The position numbers were made by a program, and so were the translations under genes. Of a stretch of DNA of 64,000 nucleotides, positions 45,710-53,670 are shown piece by piece. Below the pieces are notes generated by a model. That model was given only the letters and a program-made list of their open reading frames with translations. It did not search any database and was not told where the DNA came from. How positions within the stretch are numbered: position 1 is the stretch's first letter; each line of letters opens with the position of its first letter. The DNA comes from Arthrobacter alpinus (GTDB taxonomy: Bacteria; Actinomycetota; Actinomycetes; Actinomycetales; Micrococcaceae), in NCBI RefSeq assembly GCF_001445575.1, contig NZ_CP013200.1:868001-932000 (forward strand). Reading direction: 5' to 3'.

Positions 45710-45902
45710 CCCAAAAGAAACTAACCAACTGTCCCAGATCCTTGACACACCTCATCCCTTCTGCTCTAGCTTTCCCCTCAACCATGGCTACCAATGAACC
45801 CTGATGAAATTCAGCAAGAGTGTGAACTGGTACAGAAGTTGGTGGACTTGTCCGGGAGCTGTTGGCGTTAGAAATCCGTTCAATGCGCCGGCCGGCCTTA
45901 CC

Positions 45903-45951
45903 ACTCCAACCTTTCTCCAAGTTCAATTTGAACTTGCAGAAAGGTTGGAGT
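45903..45951. repeat. 49-bp near-perfect inverted repeat
   Basis: ACTCCAACCTTTCT-C-CAAGTTCAA pairs with TTGAACTTG-C-AGAAAGGTTGGAGT, 23 paired bases per arm, one internal mismatch and one central base. It is about 30 bases from the hsdS-tail relic. No T run, so not an ordinary terminator. Confidence 0.88.
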
Positions 45952-45980
45952 TGTAGCTAGGCCAGTTTCGAAATGGTTAA

Positions 45981-46037
45981 TTAAGCATCCCTGACCCGCA
46001 GCGTACCGGACATCAGCTGGGGAACGAGAGCGTCGTG
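45981..46037 (-). pseudogene. Relic of hsdS 3' end (tail copy 3)
   Basis: Minus-strand translation reads HDALVPQLMSGTLRVRDA then stop. It corresponds to RDALLPQLMSGKLRVKDA at the end of the intact HsdS, but lacks the last eight residues. Nothing upstream in this frame is HsdS-like, so only the tail is present. It is the most diverged of the three tails. Confidence 0.8.
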
Positions 46038-46184
46038 GGGAGGGTGGTTTTTGGGCCCTGATGAGATGCCGAAATTCTGATGATGACTGGAAATACCGGT
46101 AACTGTTCAAATCGCACTTGATCATGCCAGACGAAGGCGTGGCAACCCTCAGCCGACAACGGCAGTCTGCTGAGGCTGCTTGGC

Positions 46185-46796
46185 CTAATCGCGGAAGGTG
46201 GCCTGAATGTCCATGGAGCCAAACATGCCTGTCAACATGGCCTTGGTGTTGGTGGTCGCCCTTTCGCGCAGCTCCGATTCCTTCGCGGCTGCGGCGATTT
46301 TATCCTCGGCCATCTTGTAGAACTTGGCCTGCTCGGGCAGCGCCAACGCGTCGTTGATTCGATCGAGCACACCGCGGTCCTGTGATACCACCTTGGATCG
46401 CTCCTGAACGAGGTTGGGCTTCTCGAGCTGCGCTTTGGGTAGACGGACTGTTACAGACTTTCCGTCTGGCGACAAGGTCAGGTCATCCTCGGCGAGTCCT
46501 GACAGATCCACATAGGCGTTGACCGTTCCTGCGCCGACAAACAGAGTCTGCCGTCCAGCGAGGATATCGGGCAACACGAGGTTGTCTTCCTTGTCATTGA
46601 CCACCACCTCAAAGTCGCCGACTGCGGCGACGTATTTGCTGGTGTCTTGGATCGAAATCAAGAGAGTGGTTTCGCTCTGTTTGGTCGGGAATAAGCTGAA
46701 CCCTAATTGGCTGGCAATAAAGGGGCCAGCCATGGCGACGATAATCACCCCGACCGCCCATGCTGTGATGCGCTTGGCCATCCGTGCGGCCGTCAT
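46185..46796 (-). CDS. DUF4230 membrane-anchored protein
   Basis: 203 residues: an N-terminal membrane helix or signal anchor (ITAWAVGVIIVAMAGPFIA) followed by a DUF4230 domain with LLISIQDTSKYVAAVGDFEVVV and LDRINDAL. DUF4230 proteins are surface-exposed and of unknown function. The gene lies between two hsdS-tail relics (46953-47037 upstream, 45981-46037 downstream) in the same orientation as the restriction genes. Confidence 0.82.
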   Translation of the reverse strand: MTAARMAKRITAWAVGVIIVAMAGPFIASQLGFSLFPTKQSETTLLISIQDTSKYVAAVGDFEVVVNDKEDNLVLPDILAGRQTLFVGAGTVNAYVDLSGLAEDDLTLSPDGKSVTVRLPKAQLEKPNLVQERSKVVSQDRGVLDRINDALALPEQAKFYKMAEDKIAAAAKESELRERATTNTKAMLTGMFGSMDIQATFRD

Positions 46797-46952
46797 CGGT
46801 TGCCTTCAAGCGCAGTTAGAAGCATGGTTCGAGGTCCTGTCAGTAACTTTGTTCGTGGGCTGCCGCCGAAATGGTTGCGGCAGCCCTGCAAACATTACTA
46901 ATGAACCAGCAGGCTGCGTATTTGCTCCGGAGTGTTACGGAGGTTGGGTTTA

Positions 46953-47037
46953 TTAGACAGCGGCCGAGACGACGCTCTCAGCATCCTTGACGCGCAACTT
47001 GCCCGACATCAGCTGGGGGAGCAACGCGTCGCGCGTA
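46953..47037 (-). pseudogene. Relic of hsdS 3' end (tail copy 2)
   Basis: Minus-strand translation reads DTRDALLPQLMSGKLRVKDA followed by ESVVSAAV and stop, nearly identical to the end of the intact HsdS (ETLVSAAV). At the DNA level about 13 of 78 positions differ from 50861-50940 by my hand alignment, many silent, so it is a diverged allele rather than a fresh copy. Homology stops abruptly next to the stop codon of the 5'-nucleotidase gene (47038). Confidence 0.9.
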
Positions 47038-47363
47038 TCAGGTACTTGAAGGCAGTGCAGCTTTGACTTCAATGGACCCCAGTGGGGTCTTAAGATCAAT
47101 CGTCCCGACGGGCGCACCGCTTTTCGAAGCTACATCTAGCCGGGGGACCTCGTTTGCCACACCGTAGGGGACGTGTACGCCAGCGACGAATTCGGAAGCC
47201 GACGTAAGGTGCGTTGTCTGATCGTCGAAGAAAATATGTGGACGCATTACTTCAAGTATTTTAGATTTCTTGATACCACCGAGGAAGAAAGCATCATTGA
47301 CAGTGACGCCCCACGCTCGAAGCGACCGGACAGCACGTTCGTGTGCAGGTGCGCTTCGAGCAG
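47038..47363 (-). pseudogene. 5'-nucleotidase, 3' part of IS-split gene
   Basis: Encodes the C-terminal third of a cytosolic 5'-nucleotidase: APAHERAVRSLRAWGVTVND, FFLGGIKKSKILEV, HIFFDDQTTHL. The sequence is cut by the IS21-family element at 47364. Joining it to 50003-50714 across one copy of the 6-bp target restores a single frame (LVTA|RSAPAHER), giving a protein of about 345 residues. A short ORF reading into the IS end is not a natural start. Confidence 0.85.
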
Positions 47364-47559
47364 TGTTAGCGGCCATGAAAAACTGCCCATAGGCGGCCAC
47401 GAAAGTGCCCACTGCTGGCCAGCAGAAATGCCCATTGGTGGCCATGAGATCTGCCCACTCTTTTTACTAGCCTCGTCGTGTTCTTAACGGCGGGAGCCCC
47501 TTCCTGGGGTTTGATGTCGGTGTCTAGTCGCACCAAACCACACCAGGAAGAGGCTCTGT

Positions 47560-49086
47560 ATGAAGTCTGACGGAGAAATCATGGAAATTCTTGAAGCGTA
47601 CGATCTTACGAAGTCGTTTCGCGCCGCGGCAGTCCTCGCGGGTTGTTCGCACCACACCGTAGCCAAGCACGTCGCCGCCCGCACTGCCGGCAAGCCTTTG
47701 GCGGAACCAGTATCCAGGGAAAAGATCACTGATGAGTACCTGCCCAAGATCGAGGAACTCGTAGAAAAGACGCGTGGCCGGATCCGGGCTGATGTCGCCC
47801 ACCAGAAACTGGTAGGCATGGGTTTCGAAGGGTCGGAGCGTTCCACCCGCCGCGCGATAGCCCAAGTCAAAGACGCGTGGAAGCTCGGCCGGGTACGCGT
47901 GCACCGCCCCTGGATCACAGAACCTGGCGGCTGGCTACAGTACGATTTCGGCGACGGCCCCTCCATCGATGGTGTGAAGACGGTGTTGTTCGTGGCGTGG
48001 CTGGCCTGGTCACGATTCCGGATCGTCATCGCGCTACGGGACCGGACAGCACCATCTGTGTTCGCTGCTCTCGATCGCTGTTTCCGCATTATTGGCGGGG
48101 CTCCGGTTTATATCCTCACTGACAACGAGAAGACGGTAACTGTCTCCCACGTGGCCGGGGTACCGGTGAGAAACCTGCAAACCGTGGATTTCGCCCGCTA
48201 CTACGGGGTGACCGTGTTGACGTGTCAGCCGGCGGATCCTGCTTCCAAGGGCGGGGTGGAGAACGCGGTAAAGGTCGCTAAGGCTGACATCGTGCCCAAG
48301 GACACGAACCTGCGCGAGGCGTATGGTTCCTTCGCTGAGGTGGAGGCCGCGTGTGAGGAGTTCATGGCCCACATCAATGCTCGTGAGCACCGCAGCACCA
48401 AGCGTAAACCGGCGTTGATGCTTGCTGAGGAGGTGTTGCGCCTGCATCGGGTTCCCGATGACGCCCACACGGTCTCTTTTGGATTAGCACGCACCGTGCC
48501 ACCGAACACGCCCATGGTCACGTTCAACAACGCCATGTATTCCGTGCCGTCCCACCTGTTGGGGCAGCGGGTGTTCGTTCGTTCCCACGGGGCTGGCCCG
48601 GATGAAAAGGTCGTCATCGTGCACCACGGCGTGAATGGCCCGGTGGAAGTCGCCCGCCACGGCAGTGCCAGACCAGGGAGCCCTGCAATCAATGACGATC
48701 ACTTTCCCGGGTATGTGGAAAGGATCCCGGGCGATTACACACCCAGGGCCCGTACCGGGGCCGAGGCGGAGTTCCTGGCCATCGGTGGTGGTGCCGTTAC
48801 CTGGCTCAAGGAAGCAGCCGCGGTTGGCACTCAACGGATCAACGTGAAAATGGCTGAGGCTGTTTCTCTGGCGAAGATCGCCGGTGTCATTGATGTTGAC
48901 CGGGCCCTAGGGACTGCGGCGATTCATGGACGGTTCGCCCATGGAGATCTTTCCTCAATCCTGCAAGCAGGACGGGCCAACATCACCACCCACACCGCGA
49001 ACGAGGGCACCTCCCTGACTCAGGGCACCGGCGCTTGGGCCGCGATCACCACAACAACCGCCACCGTCAGTGAGGTAAAGCAGTGA
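47560..49086 (+). CDS. istA: IS21-family transposase IstA
   Basis: 508 residues: N-terminal helix-turn-helix (FRAAAVLAGCSHHTVAKHVA), then a DDE core with the first Asp in GGWLQYDFGDGPSI, the second in YILTDNEKTVTV, and the Glu in SKGGVENAVKVAKADI. The stop overlaps the start of istB (GTGA). Confidence 0.95.
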   Translation: MKSDGEIMEILEAYDLTKSFRAAAVLAGCSHHTVAKHVAARTAGKPLAEPVSREKITDEYLPKIEELVEKTRGRIRADVAHQKLVGMGFEGSERSTRRAIAQVKDAWKLGRVRVHRPWITEPGGWLQYDFGDGPSIDGVKTVLFVAWLAWSRFRIVIALRDRTAPSVFAALDRCFRIIGGAPVYILTDNEKTVTVSHVAGVPVRNLQTVDFARYYGVTVLTCQPADPASKGGVENAVKVAKADIVPKDTNLREAYGSFAEVEAACEEFMAHINAREHRSTKRKPALMLAEEVLRLHRVPDDAHTVSFGLARTVPPNTPMVTFNNAMYSVPSHLLGQRVFVRSHGAGPDEKVVIVHHGVNGPVEVARHGSARPGSPAINDDHFPGYVERIPGDYTPRARTGAEAEFLAIGGGAVTWLKEAAAVGTQRINVKMAEAVSLAKIAGVIDVDRALGTAAIHGRFAHGDLSSILQAGRANITTHTANEGTSLTQGTGAWAAITTTTATVSEVKQ

Positions 49087-49862
49087 ACCCGATCAACACC
49101 ACCGCCCCGGCACTGCCACAGGACCTCGAGGCGATGATGCGTTCCTTGAAGATGCCCCACGCCCGCACCTTGGCGCCGGAACTCATCGCTACCGCCCGTG
49201 CCCAGCGCTGGGAACCAGTAGAGGTCATCAAAGCCCTCTTTGCCGAGGAAATCCGTGGCAGGGCCGCCTCGATGCTCGCCACCCGGCGCAAGGCGGCCGG
49301 GTTCCCGACCGGGAAAACTTTCGATGTGTGGGACCCGGCCGCTTCCTCGATCCCGGCCCCGACTCAGCAAGCCCTGCGGACTCTGGAATGGATTAGGCGT
49401 GGGGAAAACCTTGTCGTTTGCGGGCCCTCCGGTACCGGGAAAACGTTCTTCCTCGAGGCCCTGGGCCAGCAAGCCGTCGAAGAAGGTTTACGTGTGGTGT
49501 GGTTCCGGCTCGAGGACCTCGGTCAGCTCATCCGCGCCCACCGCACCGATGACAGTGTCACTAGAGCTATCACCCGGGTGCTGCGCGCTGATTTGGTGGT
49601 GGTTGACGATATTGGTTTGTTGCCCGTGGGTACTGATGCTTCCGAGGGACTTTACCGGGTCGTGGATGCCGCCTACGAGAAACGCTCCATCGCGATCTCT
49701 TCCAATCTGCACCCGGCCGGCTTCGACGAGCTCATGCCTAAAACCCTGGCGACAGCGACAGTTGACCGGCTCCTGCACCATGCCCATGTCTGCCAGACCA
49801 GTGGTGACTCCGTCAGGCTCACCCAAGCCCTGGCGGGGAAGGGAGTAACGAAACTGAGCTAA
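49083..49862 (+). CDS. istB: IS21-family helper ATPase IstB
   Basis: 259 residues, AAA+ ATPase related to DnaC. Walker A GPSGTGKTFFLEAL near residue 117, Walker B ADLVVVDDIGLLP. It assists IstA in target selection. GTG start overlapping the istA stop. Confidence 0.95.
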   Translation: MNPINTTAPALPQDLEAMMRSLKMPHARTLAPELIATARAQRWEPVEVIKALFAEEIRGRAASMLATRRKAAGFPTGKTFDVWDPAASSIPAPTQQALRTLEWIRRGENLVVCGPSGTGKTFFLEALGQQAVEEGLRVVWFRLEDLGQLIRAHRTDDSVTRAITRVLRADLVVVDDIGLLPVGTDASEGLYRVVDAAYEKRSIAISSNLHPAGFDELMPKTLATATVDRLLHHAHVCQTSGDSVRLTQALAGKGVTKLS

Positions 49863-49996
49863 AACACTGGATCGGAATGGCCAACCACAAATCTAAAGTT
49901 GTGGGCAGATCTCATGGCCATATCCGGGCACTTTTGCTGGCCACCAGCGGGCAGAAAACCTGACCGCTGGTGGGCAGAAACTCATGGCCCTTGACA

Positions 49997-50714
49997 GAGC
50001 AGTAACAAGAGAGATTCTAAGCCTAGGCTTGTACGAGGGCTCGGCCTTCTGACGGGCGATCTCAAGTTCTTGGATTAGGTTGAGGTCGGCAAGCAGGCGT
50101 TTGAGAGGGCCCGGCGAGAGGGCTCGCTCGCGGTTCGTTGTTTCATGGTCATAGTATTTGTCGATGTCCCCAGTATTTTCTTGGTAGACCCTTTCGGCTG
50201 CATCATCGCCCAATACACCGTCGAAGTCGAAGGCCACACGCAAAGAGTCCCCGCCAGTGTAGATCGCTGTGGAAGGGAGAACGTGACCTGCCGGGAATCC
50301 CATGAGTGTGGCAGCGTCCACGTCGGAGCGACTGCCTGACAAGAACAGCGACATATCGAAGGCGTCGATGTACTGGTACGGTGCCTGCCCTTGAGTGAAT
50401 ACGGCTCTTGAAATTTGTAGACCATATGTCTTCACCGAACGCATGACTCGAAGTCCTGTTGATGGGTCGTTCTTAGACAGGACGATTACCTCAACCAATG
50501 GATCAGCAGCGCTTCGGAGATCGTTGAGGCTGAGTAGGCGCTCGATGAACGGGAAGGCCACTCCAGGCTGAAGAGTGTCGTCGATGTGCTCGTCCTGGTA
50601 CGCGCGGTATTTTTCCTCTTTATGCTCAACGAAGTAGGCATCTGACTCGGTGAGATCAAAAAGCGCGCTGGACGAGACGCCGATGACGAGTCGATTTTCG
50701 AGCGAGTAGGGCAT
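49997..50714 (-). pseudogene. 5'-nucleotidase, 5' part of IS-split gene
   Basis: Starts at the ATG at 50714 (AAGAAAG upstream) with LENRLVIGVSSSALFDLTES, followed by VEVIVLSKNDPSTGLRVM and LRVAFDFDGVLGDDAAERVY, the family blocks of the cytosolic 5'-nucleotidase (PF06189-like) that hydrolyses nucleoside monophosphates. After LRISLVTA the frame enters the IS21-family element and ends in foreign residues. The gene follows hsdS on the same strand and has about 145 bases of its own upstream sequence. Confidence 0.88.
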
Positions 50715-50860
50715 AGATTTCTTTCTTGAACGAGTCAACGCCCGTTTCGGCGGTCGCTGAGTTTGGTGTATGAGATGTCTGACCGTGGCAAGGCCAGATG
50801 ATTAACAAAATGGAGGGCCCTATACCGCGCTACCCCCGTGGCAGAGGCGCCCCTCCGGAC

Positions 50861-52054
50861 TCAAACGGCAGCAGAGACGAGTGTTTCGGCATCCTTGACT
50901 CGCAGCTTGCCGGACATCAGCTGGGGGAGCAATGCGTCGCGAGTTGCGGCCAAATTTGCGTTCTGCAGCCTAGTGTCGGCTGCCACTAGGCCGGTACTTG
51001 TGACACGGTCCTGAATGTCAGCTGGGACTGCTCGCGGATCCAGTACCAGCGTGGCGAGTAGATCGCCTGGCTTCACTCGTTGATGGCTTCCTGATGTCCC
51101 AGCAACTTTCGATTCTAGGGCTGCGCTAAATCCGGGTTGGGAAAGAATTGCCCAGAGAACTGTTGTCGATGAGTGCAATGGCTCGAGAACCAAAAATTCT
51201 GTTGATGCTAACGCAGGGATACTGGGAACCTGTGAGACGTTCCACAGACGAGGAAAACGCGGATTCAATTTTGATACGAGTACTGATGGTCGCTCGATCA
51301 GGAACTTCGAGCTCTTGATATCGAGTGGGCTGGATTCGTCAGGGAGTTGGCCCGAGTCAAATGCAGGCAGGCTGAATTGAGCCACAATAGAATCATTTAA
51401 TAGTTCGGGGTTTGTTGAATTCTTGTGGTATCCGACGATGTCGTCCAGATGCACCGTCGGTTTGAAACTGCTCAACAAGGCAACAGCCAAGTCCTCCGCA
51501 GCCGCAGCGAGTTTGGTGTTGGCGGCGATCTTGTCGTCGAGGGCGCCCAGGACTTCTGCGATGGCTTGCTGCTGTTCGAGTTCTGGAAGCTCGATGGAGA
51601 TGCCACGAAGTGACGTAAGTGGTTGACCAATTCCTGGTGTCCCGACGGTGGAGGCACGCATTAGCAGCTCACGCTCACCCGGACCTCTAAAATAATACAA
51701 AACGTATTTCGGATCCGCTTTGGCAGGGTTGACAGTCAATTTCATCATGCTTGACGAGAGTAACATGCGCTGTTTCCCGACTAGTCCGACTCGACCGATC
51801 GCACCCCTGTGTGGAAAGACTAAGTCGCCCTCATTCAACATTGATGACGAGAGTTTCTCTGCAGTTTCAGGAGAAACAAACACCAAGTCTTCTTCATCAA
51901 GATAGGGACTTGCCTTAATGTTCTGTCCTCGAACAACTGGGACGCCGGAAGCAGTGTACAGCTCCGCCTTGAGGTTTGAACCGAATGGACCGATTGCTAT
52001 GGAGCGTGCCGAGGTAGCCGCAATATCCTGAATTTTTATAGTCTTGCGACTCAC
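50861..52054 (-). CDS. hsdS: Type I restriction-modification specificity subunit
   Basis: 397 residues: two target-recognition domains, each followed by a conserved helix. The first half has GIGQPLTSLRGISIELPELEQQQAIAEVLGALDDKI, the classical first spacer helix. The second ends RLQNANLAATRDALLPQLMSGKLRVKDAE. It determines the bipartite DNA target shared by methylation and cleavage. The start overlaps the hsdM stop by four bases. The TRD-coding parts are visibly more AT-rich than hsdM. Two extra copies of the terminal coding segment lie downstream. Confidence 0.95.
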   Translation of the reverse strand: MSRKTIKIQDIAATSARSIAIGPFGSNLKAELYTASGVPVVRGQNIKASPYLDEEDLVFVSPETAEKLSSSMLNEGDLVFPHRGAIGRVGLVGKQRMLLSSSMMKLTVNPAKADPKYVLYYFRGPGERELLMRASTVGTPGIGQPLTSLRGISIELPELEQQQAIAEVLGALDDKIAANTKLAAAAEDLAVALLSSFKPTVHLDDIVGYHKNSTNPELLNDSIVAQFSLPAFDSGQLPDESSPLDIKSSKFLIERPSVLVSKLNPRFPRLWNVSQVPSIPALASTEFLVLEPLHSSTTVLWAILSQPGFSAALESKVAGTSGSHQRVKPGDLLATLVLDPRAVPADIQDRVTSTGLVAADTRLQNANLAATRDALLPQLMSGKLRVKDAETLVSAAV

Positions 52055-53670
52055 AGAACCCTCCCCAGCTGCTCGCGCACAACGGCCGCCAAACGGTCAG
52101 ACTCATCGAACTGCTCAAACAATTCTGCAGAAAGCCGGGCGATCTTTTCCTCGATCGGCTCGCCGTCGTCCTCAACCTCTGCGGCGCCAACATAGCGGCC
52201 GGGCGTCAACGCGTAGTCGGCGGCCTTGATTTCCGCCAAGGTGGCCGACTTGCAGAATCCGGGTTCGTCGTCGTACGTGAGCCCAGCAGCAACAGCGGAA
52301 GGCGAACCGCGCCAGGCGTGGAACGTCCCGGCGATCTTCGCGATGTCCCCATCCGAGAGAGCACGCTCAGCGCGATCCACCATGTGCCCCAAGTTCCGGG
52401 CATCGATGAACAAGACCTGGCCGGTCCGGTCAACGGAACCCGCAGCGCCCGCGGTCTTGTCCTTCGCGAAGAACCACGTGCACACAGGAATGCCAGTGGA
52501 ACGAAACAGCTGCGTGGGCAGGGCGATCATGCAGGAGACCAAATCGGCCTCCACCAGCTGGGCGCGGATCTCGCCCTCGCCGCCGGAGTTCGACGACATG
52601 GAGCCATTCGCCATGACCACGCCAGCGGAACCGCCAGGGGCCAGCTTTGAAATGATGTGCTGGATCCACGCATAATTCGCGTTGCCGGCTGGGGGTACGC
52701 CGTACTTCCAGCGCGGATCGCTCTCGGAACGTGCCCAGTCCTTGATGTTGAACGGCGGGTTGGCCATGATGAAATCGGCCTGCATGTCCGGGTGCTGATC
52801 GCGGGCAAAGGTATCGCCCCAGCGCGAGGCAAGATTGCCGTTGAGACCGTGAATGGCAAGGTTCATCTTCGCCATACGCCAGGTACGCTCATTCAATTCC
52901 TGCCCGTAGACCGAGATCTCAGAGCCCTCCTTGTTGTGCGATTCCAGAAACTTCTCGGCCTGCACAAACATGCCGCCGGACCCGCACGCAGGGTCATACA
53001 CGCGGCCGTGGGTCGGTTCCAGAACCTCAACCAGCACGCGGACCACGCCGGCCGGCGTGTAGAACTCGCCGCCGCGCTTGCCCTCGGCGCGGGCGAACTT
53101 CTCCAGAAAGTATTCGTACACCTCGCCCAGCAGGTCGCGGGCCTTCGTGGCGCCCTCGCCCGTGAACTTTGCGGAGTTGAACAAGTCCAGCAGCTCGCCC
53201 AGACGGCGCTGGTCAATATTGTCTTTGTTGAAAATCATGGGCAGCGTGGCGGCGAGGGTGGGGTTCGATCCCATGACATACGCCATGGCGTCATCGATCA
53301 GCTCGCCGATGCTCTTGGCGTGCTCGTCCATCGACGCCACGGTGCCTTTGGCGTTCTGCGCCAGGTAGGTCCAGCGTGCGCGGGCCGGAACCCAGAACAC
53401 ACCGCGGCCCGTGTACTCGTCGATGTCGTCAATGAGCTGGCCGATCTGGTCCTCATTCAGCCCCTCGGCCGTCAGCTCAGTGCGGATCTGCTCGCGTCGC
53501 TCATCGAAGGCATCGGAAACATACTTCAGGAACACCAGCCCCAGAATCACGTCCTTGTACTGCGAGGCATCCATGGACCCGCGCAACTTGTCCGCGGCCT
53601 TCCACAACGTGTCCTTCAATTCCTTCATGGTCGAGGGCAGCGCCTCAACCTTTGCCTTCTTCGCAGCCAC
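52051..53670 (-). CDS. hsdM: Type I restriction-modification methylase subunit
   Basis: 539 residues from a GTG at 53670, with GGAGGG upstream. HsdM_N helical domain (ELKDTLWKAADKLRGSMDAS), then an N6-adenine methylase domain with SAM motif I VYDPACGSGGMFVQAE and catalytic motif IV NPPFNIKDW, plus the long NYAWIQHIISKLAPGGSAGVV block. With HsdS it methylates the recognition sequence. The start codon shares one base with the stop of the upstream gene. Confidence 0.97.
   Translation of the reverse strand: MAAKKAKVEALPSTMKELKDTLWKAADKLRGSMDASQYKDVILGLVFLKYVSDAFDERREQIRTELTAEGLNEDQIGQLIDDIDEYTGRGVFWVPARARWTYLAQNAKGTVASMDEHAKSIGELIDDAMAYVMGSNPTLAATLPMIFNKDNIDQRRLGELLDLFNSAKFTGEGATKARDLLGEVYEYFLEKFARAEGKRGGEFYTPAGVVRVLVEVLEPTHGRVYDPACGSGGMFVQAEKFLESHNKEGSEISVYGQELNERTWRMAKMNLAIHGLNGNLASRWGDTFARDQHPDMQADFIMANPPFNIKDWARSESDPRWKYGVPPAGNANYAWIQHIISKLAPGGSAGVVMANGSMSSNSGGEGEIRAQLVEADLVSCMIALPTQLFRSTGIPVCTWFFAKDKTAGAAGSVDRTGQVLFIDARNLGHMVDRAERALSDGDIAKIAGTFHAWRGSPSAVAAGLTYDDEPGFCKSATLAEIKAADYALTPGRYVGAAEVEDDGEPIEEKIARLSAELFEQFDESDRLAAVVREQLGRVL

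Larger units (their letters stand above)
44480..45754 (+). mobile_element. IS3-family insertion sequence
   Basis: 1275 bp. The left end TGAGGTGTATTACTGATGTG and the complement of the right end TGAGGTGTGTCAAGGATCTG form imperfect terminal repeats extending to GACAGTT. TCC flanks both sides (44477-44479 and 45755-45757), a 3-bp target duplication. It contains orfA and orfB joined by an A7 frameshift site. Appears intact. Confidence 0.88.
45755..46184. other. Gap between IS3 element and DUF4230 gene
   Basis: About 430 bases without an intact gene. It holds a long inverted repeat (45903-45951) and a relic of the hsdS 3' end (45981-46037); the rest shows nothing recognisable. Confidence 0.6.
47364..49996 (+). 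mobile_element. IS21-family insertion sequence
   Basis: 2633 bp. The left end TGTTAGCGGCCATGAAAAAC and the complement of the right end TGTCAAGGGCCATGAGTTTC are imperfect terminal repeats, and each end carries further GGCCATGA/TGCCCA repeats as usual for IS21. GAGCAG flanks both sides (47358-47363, 49997-50002). It contains istA and istB and interrupts the 5'-nucleotidase gene. Confidence 0.92.
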
